This document shows positions 1 through 9,712 of a stretch of 64,000 nucleotides of DNA, one piece after another (position 1 is the first letter of the stretch; every line of letters begins with the position of its first letter). The translations under genes and the position numbers were made by a program. Below the pieces are notes generated by a model. The model searched no databases. It saw only the letters and a program-made list of their open reading frames with translations, and was not told where the DNA came from. Origin of the DNA: Halarsenatibacter sp964630835. Lineage in GTDB: Bacteria; Bacillota; Halanaerobiia; Halanaerobiales; Halarsenatibacteraceae. The stretch lies in the NCBI GenBank assembly GCA_964630835.1, contig CAZVZM010000001.1, positions 62,001 through 126,000 on the forward strand, given 5' to 3'.

Positions 1-966
1 AAGGGCCGGGGGCAGCCCGAGATACTGGAGAAGGGGCGAAAATGCGAGGCTTATGGAGCGGAGGTTTTGCAGCTCACAGTGGGCCCGGAGCTTTTTTATA
101 CCTTTCTTAAAGTGCTGGAAGACACCGGATTTTTCAACGCCTCTCTCTATACACCTTTTGGTATTGCCGGCGTGGAAACTCTCGGATATGAGATTGTCAG
201 CGAGATCAGGGAACAGGAAGGAAAGGATCCTGCTGCAGTTATCTGCACAAATGCTGGCGGCGGCAATCTGACCGGAACTGCCCGGGGGATTGAAAAAGCA
301 GGAGCTGATGATACGCTGATAATTGGAGCCAGCGTGGATTTGAGCGGTTTGCATATGGCCAGCGACAGAGACTTTAATCGCAAATCATTTACAACCGGGC
401 ATACCGGTTTTGGCATTCCCTTTGCCACCTGGCCGGACAGAGCGGATGTGCCCATAAATGCTGCCCGGGCCATGCGATATATGGATCGATATCTTATCGT
501 CACGCAGGGCGAGGTATTTTACGTCACCGAAGCTCTGGCCCGACTGGAAGGGATGGAGAGAGGTCCGGCAGGAAACACTTCGCTGGCTCCTGCTCTCAGT
601 CTGGCTCAGGAGATGGATAAGGATGAAATTATTGTTGTTCAGGAAACTGAATACACCGGAGCGGGCAAGCACCCCATATCGCAGCTTAATTTTGCCCGGA
701 AAATGGGTGTGGAGGTGTACAGAGGTGATCCCAAAAAAGAGGTGCCCGGAGAGTCGATAGTTATACCCGAACATCCCGAACAGATTGAGGGTGAAGACTT
801 TAACCTTGAAAATATAAGGACTTCATATATCAGCAAAGCAGTGCAAAAGAGCGGCCTGGAAGAGCTCGGTCCGGATGAAATTGAATTTCTGGCTTCCGAA
901 ATCAATCTCTCCCCTGCAGAAACAGAAGAGTTGATTTCCAGCAGTATTGATGTCGAAGTGGGCTGA
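1..966 (+). CDS. ortB: 2-amino-4-oxopentanoate thiolase, beta subunit (5' end outside window)
   Basis: The reading frame is open from base 1 and ends in TGA at 966, so about 321 C-terminal residues are visible and the start lies outside. OrtAB cleaves 2-amino-4-oxopentanoate with CoA to alanine and acetyl-CoA, the last step of oxidative ornithine fermentation; the beta subunit is a PLP enzyme of the threonine-synthase fold. The sequence shows a glycine-rich phosphate-binding loop (NAGGGNLTG) and a long C-terminal half typical of OrtB (roughly 470 residues in full). The downstream GlmL-like, oraS and oraE genes confirm the pathway. The ATG at 67 lies inside the gene and is not the real start. 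Confidence 0.88.
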   Translation, partial: KGRGQPEILEKGRKCEAYGAEVLQLTVGPELFYTFLKVLEDTGFFNASLYTPFGIAGVETLGYEIVSEIREQEGKDPAAVICTNAGGGNLTGTARGIEKAGADDTLIIGASVDLSGLHMASDRDFNRKSFTTGHTGFGIPFATWPDRADVPINAARAMRYMDRYLIVTQGEVFYVTEALARLEGMERGPAGNTSLAPALSLAQEMDKDEIIVVQETEYTGAGKHPISQLNFARKMGVEVYRGDPKKEVPGESIVIPEHPEQIEGEDFNLENIRTSYISKAVQKSGLEELGPDEIEFLASEINLSPAETEELISSSIDVEVG

Positions 967-1111
967 TGGAGGACTTTATAACCTGTTTTATGCGGTGCAA
1001 TATCATCGTTATATAATATACAATGACTGCTCTGAGAAAAGTCATTTTACCGGATCTCTGATTGATATGATACATGATGCGCCTGGGGTCCTATTTTCAA
1101 AATATTTATAG

Positions 1112-1206
1112 CTGGAAGATGTGATGTAAAGTAAAAGGGGAAATTTTTCGAGACCCGGGTTAGGTCCATGGCCGAAAACTAAACTTAGGCGGAGGAAAAA
1201 TTATCT
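1112..1206. repeat. Diverged copy of the intergenic palindromic repeat (copy A)
   Basis: Within the 282-base gap between ortB and the GlmL-like gene lies a stretch with GGAAATTTTTCGAGACCCGGG, then GGTCCATGGCC, then AAACTTAGGCGGAGGAAAAAT. The same blocks recur at 44583-44704 and 59215-59328. The ends are worn, so this is a diverged copy. The rest of the gap shows no gene. Confidence 0.6.
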
Positions 1207-1248
1207 TATCGCGATCTTTTTTTATCTTAATGAGGAGCTGGCAGATAT

Positions 1249-2595
1249 ATGGGAAAAATCGATATACTTGCAGCTGAAATAGGCAGCACAACTACAATGG
1301 TTAACGCCTTCGATAGCCCCGGCGATAATCCTGATTTTCTGGGACAGGGTCTTGCCCGCACAACCGTAGAAGATGGCGATGTTACAATAGGCCTGCGTCG
1401 GGCCGTGGATAATCTCAGGGAAGAGCTGGATTATCAGGACCTCACCTGGAATGAGTTTGTAGCCACCAGCAGCGCCGCCGGCGGCCTGAAGATGACCGTT
1501 CACGGTTTGGTAAAGGACATGACAGTAAGAGCGGCGCAAGAGGCTGCTCTGGGGGCGGGGGCGGTAATAGAACAGGTTACTGCAGGCAAACTTAAAGATA
1601 GGAATCTGGAAAAAGTCAGAGAGATATCTCCAAATATCATTCTGCTGGCCGGTGGAGTTGATTACGGAGAAGAGGAGACGGTGATTCACAATGCCCGGGC
1701 GCTGGCAGAGCTCGATAAAGAAATACCTCTTATTTACGCCGGCAACCAGGCAGTCCGGGAAGAGGTGGAGGAAATTTTTGCTCCTACAAACTTTGAGGTC
1801 CTGGCGGCGGAAAACGTATATCCCGATATAGATAATCTCAATATCGAGCCCACCCGGAAGTTAATTCACGATGTGTTTGCCAGCCATATAGTAAAAGCTC
1901 CGGGCATGGAAAAAATCGAGGAGTGGCTGGATCTGGAAATGATGCCCACTCCCGGTGCAGTTATGGAGGCTGCCCGCCTGCTCAAAAAGGAAATAGGCAA
2001 TCTGGTTGTCTTTGATGTGGGAGGAGCCACCACTGATATTCATTCCGTCTGCCAGGAGTCCGGAAAAGTGGCGGAAATGCTTGTCAGCCCGGAGCCGGAA
2101 GCCAAAAGAACTGTTGAAGGAGATCTCGGTGTTTACCGCAATGCCCCCTATGTAGCTGAATTGATGGGGGATGAGCTGGATTCTGATCGGGATCTCTCCC
2201 CGCTTCCCCGTGATGAAGAAGAGGAGGAGCTGGTAAACAGGCTTGCCCGGGAGGCTGCTGAGAGGGCATTAAAGAGACACGCCGGTCAGTTTCGGGATTA
2301 TTACACCTCTGGAGGCAGGCAGACTGTGGCTGAGGGCAAGGATCTTACAGCTGCTAACTGGCTTATTGGCACTGGAGGAGCTCTGACCAGACTCTCCCGG
2401 GGGCGGGAGATTTTATCCTCGCTGCGTACAAAGCATTCCCGCAGGCTTCTGCCTCTTCCGGAAGCTAAGGTTTTGCTCGATGAGGATTACATTATGGCTT
2501 CGGTCGGAGTTATAAGCCAGCGCTATCCTGCAGCAGCCCTGAAGCTTCTTTTAAAAAGTCTCCGGCTAGAAAATAAGAACTTCAAAAATATTTAA
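1249..2595 (+). CDS. GlmL/MutL-type ATPase associated with ornithine aminomutase
   Basis: This 448-residue protein belongs to the ASKHA-fold MutL/GlmL family, which accompanies B12-dependent carbon-skeleton and amino mutases and is thought to help load or reactivate them. The N-terminal phosphate loop (AEIGSTTTMV) is present near residue 9. A second acidic-glycine signature (FDVGGATTDI) sits near residue 255 and a C-terminal glycine motif (GTGGALTRL) near residue 375. A GAGGAG ribosome binding site precedes the ATG. It lies between ortB and oraS, as in other ornithine fermentation operons. The family assignment is strong; the precise chaperone role is inferred from context. Confidence 0.85.
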   Translation: MGKIDILAAEIGSTTTMVNAFDSPGDNPDFLGQGLARTTVEDGDVTIGLRRAVDNLREELDYQDLTWNEFVATSSAAGGLKMTVHGLVKDMTVRAAQEAALGAGAVIEQVTAGKLKDRNLEKVREISPNIILLAGGVDYGEEETVIHNARALAELDKEIPLIYAGNQAVREEVEEIFAPTNFEVLAAENVYPDIDNLNIEPTRKLIHDVFASHIVKAPGMEKIEEWLDLEMMPTPGAVMEAARLLKKEIGNLVVFDVGGATTDIHSVCQESGKVAEMLVSPEPEAKRTVEGDLGVYRNAPYVAELMGDELDSDRDLSPLPRDEEEEELVNRLAREAAERALKRHAGQFRDYYTSGGRQTVAEGKDLTAANWLIGTGGALTRLSRGREILSSLRTKHSRRLLPLPEAKVLLDEDYIMASVGVISQRYPAAALKLLLKSLRLENKNFKNI

Positions 2596-2664
2596 ACCAG
2601 GATAGAAATGAGGTTCTTCTTGTTAAACGGAAGAAGAGCCAAAAATGAAATGGGAGGAATTTCT

Positions 2665-3039
2665 ATGCCTTCGCAGCGAGAGGATGATTTTGCGGAGCGA
2701 AGAAAACATCTTGCTGACCTGAGCGAGGAGGAATTAAAGGAAAAGTTCTGGGAGCTGGCTGAAGAAATAGTCGATCCCATTATGGATCTGGCCAGCACCC
2801 ACACTTCTCCTTCTATTGAGAGATCGGTGCTTTTAAGAATGGGCTTTGACAGCCTGGATGCCAAAGCAATAGTAAAGAAAATAACGGAAGCTGATCTGCT
2901 TGGCAAAGGAGCGGGTCACGTGATTTTAAAACTGGCAGAAAGAGAAAATATGGAGATCAAAGAGGCGGGTCTGGCCATAAAAGAAGGCGACTTTGAAAGC
3001 GACAGTCTCAGAGCCCTGTTTGCAGGAGGTGGGGACTGA
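2665..3039 (+). CDS. oraS: D-ornithine 4,5-aminomutase, small subunit
   Basis: OraS is the small partner of the B12- and PLP-dependent D-ornithine 4,5-aminomutase, which moves the terminal amino group to give 2,4-diaminopentanoate. The open frame extends upstream to 2608, but the ATG at 2665 has a GGGAGGA site eight bases before it and gives 124 residues, close to the usual OraS size. The protein is helical and very acidic and keeps the family segment around SPSIERSVLLRMGFDS. Its TGA overlaps the oraE ATG (TGATG), which indicates coupled translation of the two subunits. Confidence 0.9.
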   Translation: MPSQREDDFAERRKHLADLSEEELKEKFWELAEEIVDPIMDLASTHTSPSIERSVLLRMGFDSLDAKAIVKKITEADLLGKGAGHVILKLAERENMEIKEAGLAIKEGDFESDSLRALFAGGGD

Positions 3040-5237
3040 TGGAGGAACTGTCACCTGATGAAAAAATTGATATCGAGGCGCTTCTGGAAGACATAGAAAA
3101 TTATGAACCCCGCCGCAGGGGCTGGATCTGGCGGGAACCGGTTGATGAGCTAGAAATGGGTGATTTCACCTATGAAGATATGAGCAAACCGCTCGATAAC
3201 AGCGTTCCCCTGCCGGCGGCCAGGAGTTTTGACGGGATCGACCCCCAGCCCGAACCGGTTATAACTACCGAAATTGCTTCCGGCCGCTTCGAGGACGATA
3301 TACGACGTATGCGCATGGCGGCCTGGCATGGTGCCGATCATCTTATGGTGATCAGGACAGCAGGTCAGAGCCATTTTGACGGACTCATAGAGGGCACACC
3401 CGAAGGGGTGGGAGGTATTCCCATAACCCGCAAACAGATTCGCGTGACCAGAAAGGCCCTGGATTTGATCGAGGATGAAGTGGGCAGACCGCTAAACTTT
3501 CACTCCTATGTAAGCGGAGTGGCCGGTCCGGAGATAGGAGTGCTCTTTGCTGAAGAAGGTGTCAATGGTGCCCATCAGGATCCTCAGTACAATGTTCTTT
3601 ACAGGGATGTAAATATGTATCGCTCCTTTGTAGATGCTGCTGTGGCGAAAAAGGTTATGGCTGCGGTGGATATGCTTCAGATCGACGGAGCTCACAATGC
3701 CAATGCCACTGCCCGCAAGGCCTGGAAGGTTATGCCGGAGCTTTTCGTTCAGCATGCCATAAACTCCATGTTTTCGCTGAAGGCGGGGATGAAAAAGGAG
3801 CTAATAGCTCTGTCAACTGTTCCTCCGGCGGCACCGCCGGCTCCAGACTTAAGGTTAAATTTGCCCTATGCCGTGGCTCTCCGCGAATTTTTTGATGGTT
3901 TCCGCTTTCGAGCTCAGCAGAATACCAAATACATGGAATCATCCGTGCGGGAGGCTACTGTCACCCATACTCTGAATTTGTTTATTTCTGCCCTGACTTC
4001 GGCTGATATTCAGAGCACCATAACACCGGATGAGGGCCGCAATGTCCCCTGGCATTACAACAACATCAAGGCTGTCGATACGGCCAAACAGACCTTTGCC
4101 GGCCTTGACGGTCTGGATAGGCTGGTGGATTTACAGGATGATTCCGGAAGCGAACTGCGCCAGAAGGCCAGGGAGCTCAAGGAGAGGGCCATACTGTTCA
4201 TGGAGGAGATTCTGGAGACAGGCGGTTATTTTGAGGCTGTGTCGGAGGGATTTTTCGTTGACTCCGGCCGCTATCCCGAACGCAATGCCGACGGCATTGT
4301 GCGGGAGCAGGACGGGGGTGTTGCCGCTGAAAGCATTGTCCCCAGGGACGATGATTATCTGGCTCCGGTCTGCAATCATTTCGGCTATAACAATCTGCCC
4401 GAAAATGTGGAAAAGGGATGCGATCTGATAGGAGGCTGTACTCTTGAGGAGCGAGATAAGATAGAGTTCATAGATGAACTCGATCCTGAGGATAATGTGC
4501 GAACCCGACTGGAGGAGACAGAGGAATATCGCAAAGGCAATCTGCTCAAGCCCGAGGTCGAATGGAGCGGTGACGGCTGGCTTGAAGTAACTCTTTTCCT
4601 GCCGGTAGAAGAGCTTGTGGCCGAGGAGGCCGCTCATCAGATTGGAGAAAAAATGGGTCTGAAAAATGTAGAGGTAATTCACCGGGAGACCATGCATCCC
4701 AGCGAAGGGACTCTTATTGAAATGAAGGGTCAGGTGGACTTTGCCATAGATCTGGATGAGCTTGAGATTCCGGAAAAAGATATTCCTCTGCCCGAGGATG
4801 AGATCAGGGGATTTGTGAAAGAAAATCCCCTGCAGGTGGTGGCAGCCACAGTGGGTGAGGACGAGCATTCTGTCGGCTTAAGAGAAATAATAGATATAAA
4901 GCATGGAGGCATTGAAAAATACGGTATTAAGACCCGCTATCTCGGCACCTCGATTCCCATAAATAAGGTTGTAGACGCCGCCATAGAGACAGATGCTGAT
5001 ATTATTATGATCAGCACAATAATCACTCACAACGATGTCCACAGAGAAAACATGAAAAAACTCCATGATCTCTGCCGGGAGCGCGGCATAAGGGAGGACG
5101 TTCTGCTTATAGGCGGCGGCACTCAGGTGACCGATGAGATAGCCAAAAAATGCGGCATGGATGCCGGTTTTGGCCGGGGAACCACCGGAGAGCAGGTGGC
5201 CAGCTATATTGTTAAGAAGCTGCGGGGAGATATCTAG
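3039..5237 (+). CDS. oraE: D-ornithine 4,5-aminomutase, large (B12/PLP-binding) subunit
   Basis: This 732-residue subunit contains the catalytic TIM-barrel-like region and a C-terminal Rossmann cobalamin domain. The base-off B12 motif DxHxxG is visible as DEHSVG with the histidine at residue 610. Eleven residues later is Lys621, the same spacing as the PLP-binding lysine after the cobalamin histidine in the characterised clostridial enzyme. The domain ends with the usual LLIGGGTQVTDE loop. With oraS it converts D-ornithine to 2,4-diaminopentanoate, which the next enzymes oxidise and cleave. Length and both cofactor residues look intact, so the enzyme should be functional. Confidence 0.93.
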   Translation: MEELSPDEKIDIEALLEDIENYEPRRRGWIWREPVDELEMGDFTYEDMSKPLDNSVPLPAARSFDGIDPQPEPVITTEIASGRFEDDIRRMRMAAWHGADHLMVIRTAGQSHFDGLIEGTPEGVGGIPITRKQIRVTRKALDLIEDEVGRPLNFHSYVSGVAGPEIGVLFAEEGVNGAHQDPQYNVLYRDVNMYRSFVDAAVAKKVMAAVDMLQIDGAHNANATARKAWKVMPELFVQHAINSMFSLKAGMKKELIALSTVPPAAPPAPDLRLNLPYAVALREFFDGFRFRAQQNTKYMESSVREATVTHTLNLFISALTSADIQSTITPDEGRNVPWHYNNIKAVDTAKQTFAGLDGLDRLVDLQDDSGSELRQKARELKERAILFMEEILETGGYFEAVSEGFFVDSGRYPERNADGIVREQDGGVAAESIVPRDDDYLAPVCNHFGYNNLPENVEKGCDLIGGCTLEERDKIEFIDELDPEDNVRTRLEETEEYRKGNLLKPEVEWSGDGWLEVTLFLPVEELVAEEAAHQIGEKMGLKNVEVIHRETMHPSEGTLIEMKGQVDFAIDLDELEIPEKDIPLPEDEIRGFVKENPLQVVAATVGEDEHSVGLREIIDIKHGGIEKYGIKTRYLGTSIPINKVVDAAIETDADIIMISTIITHNDVHRENMKKLHDLCRERGIREDVLLIGGGTQVTDEIAKKCGMDAGFGRGTTGEQVASYIVKKLRGDI

Positions 5238-5397
5238 AGGAGATATCCAGAGGATATGAACTTTAATTCATAATAGAATTTTAGCCAGGGCTCATAATAT
5301 TGAAAGTTTGATGATATCGATTTTATGCAGTGCAAAAATTTATAGGATTTAAAGAAGAGCCGGTTTTAATTGCCGATCAGAAATGGGGGTTTTAATC

Positions 5398-6531
5398 TTG
5401 GCCGACCGAACCAGGCCGGTATGGGCTGAAGTTGATCTGGACAGTATTCGCCATCAAATACACACAGTTCGTCGTCAGGTGGGTGATGATCCAGAGATAA
5501 TGGCAGTTGTTAAGGCTGATGGCTATGGACACGGAGCTGTGCCGGTATCACGGGCTGCACTGCAAGCCGGGGCAGAAAGGCTGGCAGTGGCCCTTCCCGA
5601 GGAGGGGATGGAACTGAGGGCTTCGGGGATTGAGGCTCCGATCCAGGTGCTGGGCGAAGCCCTGGGCGAACAGCTGCGCCTGCTGGTGGAATATGATCTG
5701 ATACCCACCATATGCCGGGAAGATTCTTATAAAAAGCTGAGTGAAAAGGCCCAGGATGAAGGCGTCGAACTCTCAGCTGCTATAAAGGTCGATACAGGCA
5801 TGGGAAGGATAGGAGTCAGTCCGGATGAGCTTCCCTCCTACCTGCGGCGAGTCTCCTCTGCTCCTGGACTCAATGTTGACAGCATCATGACCCATTTTGC
5901 CACGGCTGATGAAGCTGATAAGGAGTATACCCGGGAACAATACAGCCGGTTTCGCAGGGCGATTGAAGAGGCAGATAAAGAGGGCCTGAAGATCAAAGAA
6001 ATTAAGTGTCAGGTGGCAAACAGTGCGACAATAATTGATATGCCCGAATACTCCCTGGATATAGTTAGACCGGGTATTATGCTTTATGGCCTGCATCCCT
6101 CTCGCCAGGTAAATCAGGATTTTCCCCTGAAGCCTGTGATGTCATTAAAAGCCCGCATAGTTTATCTTAAGACTGTGCAGCCCGGCACATCTATAAGCTA
6201 TGGAGCTACCTATGTCACTGAGGAGGAGAAAAAGATTGCCACCTTACCCCTGGGATATGCAGATGGTTACCCCCGGCATCTCTCCAATAAGGGAGAGGTT
6301 CTTGTGAATGGAACCCGGGCCCCTATCCGCGGCAGGGTGTGCATGGATCAGATAATGATTGATGTAAGTCATATTTCCGGTGTTCAGACTGGAGATGATG
6401 TGATTCTAATTGGCGGCGAGAGTGATGATGAGATCAGTGCAACAGAGCTGGCTGAGAAGGTGGGAACGATAAATTATGAAATTGTTTCCCGCCTGGGTAG
6501 CCGGGTTCCCAGGGAGTATTTAAACTGCTGA
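5398..6531 (+). CDS. alr: Alanine racemase family protein (possible ornithine racemase)
   Basis: This is a fold-type III PLP racemase with an N-terminal barrel and the full Alr C-terminal domain. The PLP lysine lies in the VVKADGYGHG motif, and the C-terminal RVCMDQIMIDV segment carries the catalytic region. An in-frame ATG exists at 5383, but a GGGGG site at 5385-5389 sits correctly for the TTG at 5398, which gives the typical start ADRTRPVWAEVDLD (377 residues). It follows oraE by 160 bases in the ornithine cluster. It could be the housekeeping alanine racemase or could supply D-ornithine to the aminomutase; the sequence alone does not decide. Confidence 0.88.
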   Translation: MADRTRPVWAEVDLDSIRHQIHTVRRQVGDDPEIMAVVKADGYGHGAVPVSRAALQAGAERLAVALPEEGMELRASGIEAPIQVLGEALGEQLRLLVEYDLIPTICREDSYKKLSEKAQDEGVELSAAIKVDTGMGRIGVSPDELPSYLRRVSSAPGLNVDSIMTHFATADEADKEYTREQYSRFRRAIEEADKEGLKIKEIKCQVANSATIIDMPEYSLDIVRPGIMLYGLHPSRQVNQDFPLKPVMSLKARIVYLKTVQPGTSISYGATYVTEEEKKIATLPLGYADGYPRHLSNKGEVLVNGTRAPIRGRVCMDQIMIDVSHISGVQTGDDVILIGGESDDEISATELAEKVGTINYEIVSRLGSRVPREYLNC

Positions 6532-6603
6532 CATCCGGACAGTGACATCCATCTGCAAATTACATCAGTGGGGCTTTCTCGGCAAAATTTCGATAAAATA
6601 TAC

Positions 6604-6632
6604 TTGACCTGGAAAACTTTAATTATTATAAT
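6604..6632 (+). promoter_or_regulatory. Sigma-A type promoter for tldD-pmbA
   Basis: TTGACC at 6604-6609 and TATAAT at 6627-6632 are separated by exactly 17 bases. The predicted transcript start near 6639 leaves a leader of about 300 bases before tldD. The 405-base gap 6532-6936 also holds a short repeat (6688-6717); I see no gene and no clear terminator or riboswitch in it. Confidence 0.7.
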
Positions 6633-6687
6633 TTATTATACTATACTTCAAAACTGAAATCCATTTTCCATTTTTTAATTTCTTCTA

Positions 6688-6717
6688 CCAATCAGTTATT
6701 GAAATTTGTTTAAGCTT
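6688..6717 (+). repeat. Short dispersed intergenic repeat (CCAATCAGTTATTG type)
   Basis: The sequence CCAATCAGTTATTG followed by a TTTGTTTAAG stretch recurs at 62562-62598. A weaker form is at 23845-23884 and a possible diverged form at 56497-56537. All are intergenic. It is AT-rich, so chance similarity contributes, but the 14-base core shared by two copies is notable. Confidence 0.4.
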
Positions 6718-6936
6718 AACAGCATTTGGGACTATTTTGTTCGGTTTTTATGGAGACTATTGGGCTTTCTTCATATAGAAATTTTTTAAAGAAGTTTTTT
6801 CTCAACTTTTCAGGGTTTATAGTATCATATAACATCTTTTAATAACTGCATCATCTTTGCATTATAGCAGCTTTTTAGAAGATCTTTTTTTGAGTCAGCA
6901 CTATATTTACAGACAGAAAAACAAAGGGGGAGGAGA

Positions 6937-8319
6937 ATGGAAAAAAACTTAAAATCGCTTCTTGACGTGGATAAACTGGATTATGGCGATGTTCGCTACG
7001 AAAAGAATGAAGAGACCAGCATTTCTTTTGAGAACGATGAGATTAAGGATATCAAGTCATCATATCGGGAGGGCGGACATCTGCGTCTTTTTCAGAAGGG
7101 ACGAAAAGCGGTAAATTCCTTTACTTCTGTGGAAGATGCCCTTGATATGCGGGACTCTCTTTTGATGGTCGCGGAAAAGTCAGCAGATCTGGATGATAGA
7201 CAAAAGGAGCTCAAAGATGCCCCCGTCAAAGAGGATGAGGTGCGCATCGAGCCTGACAGCGATCCCCGGGATTACACCCTTTCTGAAAAGAAAGAGCTGC
7301 TGGAGGAATACAACAATCTGGCCCTTGAAGGGGATAATGTTATCAAAACTGAATTTCGCTACCGGGACTTTTACTCGGATAGAGTATTTATCAACAGTGA
7401 GGGCAGCAGGATAAAATACGAACTTCTGGGTAGCTATATCAGCGGCCGCGTCTACGGGCGCAAAGGAGATGTGGTGCAGACAAAAAGAATCAGTTTCGGA
7501 GGCTATCCGGAGTTTTCCCGGCTTGTAGACCGTCAGGATGAAGTGCGGGAAAATTTAGAGATACTTCAGCAGATGCTCAGCGCGGATCCTATTTCTGCCG
7601 GAAGCTATCCGGTAATAGTAAATCCGGAGCTGGGTTCAGTATTTATTCATGAAGCTTTCGGTCATCTTTCGGAAGCTGACAGTATAGAAAATAATCCCGA
7701 ATTCAGAAAGAGGCTGGAGATGGACAGAGAGCTTGGGGGATCTCATCTCAATGTTGTTGATGATCCCACCCTGGAGGAGAAGCCCGGTTCCTATGTCTAT
7801 GATGATGAGGGGCAGAAGGGTGAGCGCACGGATTTAATTAAAGAAGGCAAACTGGCGGGGAGGCTTCATTCCCGGGCCACCGCCGCTACCTTTTCCGAAC
7901 CCATTAGCGGCAACATGCGGGCCGTGGACTGTCATCATACTCCCATCATCCGCATGTCAAATATCTTCATAGTCCCGGGTGATCACGATCCCGATAAACT
8001 TTTTAATTCCATAGATGAGGGTTATTATCTGCTCAACAGCCGCGGCGGTCAGACCACCGGTGATCAATTTACCTTTGGCGCCGAATATGGATATAAAATT
8101 GAAAATGGAGAGAAGCAGGAGATGGTTCGCGATATCAATTTAAGCGGTGAACTCTTCAAAACTCTGGAGAGGATTTCTATGGTTGCTGATGACCTCACAT
8201 TTTCCGAAGTTGGAGGCTGCGGCAAGGGCAGTCCCGGCAGTGGTATGCAGCTCAATATGTTTTCTGGCAAAGGCGCACCTCATGTGAAAATCGATCAGGT
8301 TACAATTGGAGGGAAATAA
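6937..8319 (+). CDS. tldD: TldD-type metallopeptidase subunit (U62 family)
   Basis: TldD forms a heterodimeric zinc protease with TldE/PmbA that degrades unfolded peptides and processes some modified peptides. The zinc motif HExxxH is visible as HEAFGH at residues 238-243. The conserved C-terminal cysteine region appears as EVGGCGKGSPG. At 460 residues it has the normal length. A strong GGGGGAGGAG site precedes the ATG. It forms a two-gene operon with the pmbA homologue that follows immediately. Confidence 0.93.
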   Translation: MEKNLKSLLDVDKLDYGDVRYEKNEETSISFENDEIKDIKSSYREGGHLRLFQKGRKAVNSFTSVEDALDMRDSLLMVAEKSADLDDRQKELKDAPVKEDEVRIEPDSDPRDYTLSEKKELLEEYNNLALEGDNVIKTEFRYRDFYSDRVFINSEGSRIKYELLGSYISGRVYGRKGDVVQTKRISFGGYPEFSRLVDRQDEVRENLEILQQMLSADPISAGSYPVIVNPELGSVFIHEAFGHLSEADSIENNPEFRKRLEMDRELGGSHLNVVDDPTLEEKPGSYVYDDEGQKGERTDLIKEGKLAGRLHSRATAATFSEPISGNMRAVDCHHTPIIRMSNIFIVPGDHDPDKLFNSIDEGYYLLNSRGGQTTGDQFTFGAEYGYKIENGEKQEMVRDINLSGELFKTLERISMVADDLTFSEVGGCGKGSPGSGMQLNMFSGKGAPHVKIDQVTIGGK

Positions 8320-8320
8320 T

Positions 8321-9631
8321 ATGGCCAGAGATGATAGCTGGAAAAAAGGTTTTGAGCAGGCTGAACTCCTCACCAGCAGGAGTGAAAAACTGACAATAAA
8401 TCTGGAAAACTGGAATGTTGAGAACATTTCCAATCAAAATTTGTCGCGCAGTTCTCTCAGAGTCATAGATGATGGCAATCTGGGCGGCAACACATGCCTC
8501 GGGCATTCTGATGAAGCCTGGCAGGGACTCATAGAGGGGGCGGAGCAGTCCGTTCGCTATGGTGATGAAGCTGTATTCTCCTTTTCGCAGCACAGTTTAA
8601 GCTCCTATCACGAAAAAACCGCGAACAATTTTGAGGAAGTTCCTGAAGATGAGGTCATGTCATTTTTAAATGAGCTTCTTGGTTTCTTTCGGGAGGTCGC
8701 CCCTGAGGTTACGCTCAACGTAAGTTTCAACAAATCTTACAGCGAAATAGAACTTGAAACATCCCGGGGAGGCAGCTTAAAAGAAAATAAGAGCAACTAT
8801 TCCCTCACCGTTTACCTTCCTATTCCAGGCGGAGGCTCCTCCTTTGGCCGCTATTTTGAGCAGGATGAGATGTTCTCGCGCCTGCCGGAGGCTGAGTTAA
8901 ATGAATTCCTGCGTGAGTTTGAGTTGGCCGAAGAGGTTTCATGTCCGGATACGGGCAGGCTGCCGGTTCTATTCACACCCGGCGCCCTCTATTTTTTCAC
9001 AGTTTCGCTCAATGAAGGGATCAGCGCCGCCAATATTTACAGGGAGACATCTCCCCTTGTCGGCAGCAGGGAGAACAAAATATTTTCAGAGAAAATATCC
9101 GTAACTGATCGCCCGCACAGGGAGGATGCCGGTGCCAGCAGACACTTTGACGATGAGGGGATCCCTACCCGGGAGCAGAAGGTTGTGGAGGAAGGTTTCC
9201 TAAAGGATTATATATACGATCTGGAATATGCCGCCCGCATGGACGCCCGCCCTAAAGGCAACGGCTTAAAGAAAGGACTTTTTTCCTCGGGAATAGATGT
9301 GCCGGTCTCTCCTTCATTTGTCAACCCGACTATTGAACCGGGGGAGGAGAAGAAGGAGGATATGATTTCGGGGCTGGATGAAGGCATTATGGTGGAAAGC
9401 ATCGTTGGCTTTCACTCCTCCAACTATAGCCAGGGTCACTTTTCAGTTCAGGCTCATGGATATCATATAAAAGATGGCGAGCTTAAGGGCAGGCTCGAGG
9501 ATGTAATGATTGCCGGCAATATTTATGATGATTTCGATCGCGTTTCCGCGGTGGGCCGCCGGCTCTATCCTGGAAGATTTGGATACTATCCCTACGTTCT
9601 TGTGCCCGATATACAGGTGAGTGCTCGCTAG
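8321..9631 (+). CDS. pmbA: PmbA/TldE-type peptidase subunit
   Basis: This 436-residue protein is the non-zinc partner of TldD. It lacks the HExxxH motif, as expected for PmbA/TldE, and keeps the family C-terminal region (SQGHFSVQAHGYHIKDGE). An in-frame ATG at 8306 overlaps tldD, but the GGAGGG site at 8308-8313 fits the ATG at 8321, two bases after the tldD stop. The pair is likely co-transcribed and co-translated, and the operon ends at the hairpin at 9713-9739. Confidence 0.9.
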   Translation: MARDDSWKKGFEQAELLTSRSEKLTINLENWNVENISNQNLSRSSLRVIDDGNLGGNTCLGHSDEAWQGLIEGAEQSVRYGDEAVFSFSQHSLSSYHEKTANNFEEVPEDEVMSFLNELLGFFREVAPEVTLNVSFNKSYSEIELETSRGGSLKENKSNYSLTVYLPIPGGGSSFGRYFEQDEMFSRLPEAELNEFLREFELAEEVSCPDTGRLPVLFTPGALYFFTVSLNEGISAANIYRETSPLVGSRENKIFSEKISVTDRPHREDAGASRHFDDEGIPTREQKVVEEGFLKDYIYDLEYAARMDARPKGNGLKKGLFSSGIDVPVSPSFVNPTIEPGEEKKEDMISGLDEGIMVESIVGFHSSNYSQGHFSVQAHGYHIKDGELKGRLEDVMIAGNIYDDFDRVSAVGRRLYPGRFGYYPYVLVPDIQVSAR

Positions 9632-9712
9632 GCAGGTGGCCAGAATACTAGAAAAAAACATTCGTTCATTTATTGCTGAAAATCAGATATAAATCCAAAG
9701 AAAAAATAAAAT

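Noticed and set aside
4131..4868. Minus-strand 245-residue open frame inside oraE
   Set aside because: It lies wholly within oraE, whose family match is unmistakable; no ribosome binding site or known motif. It is a shadow of the codon bias.
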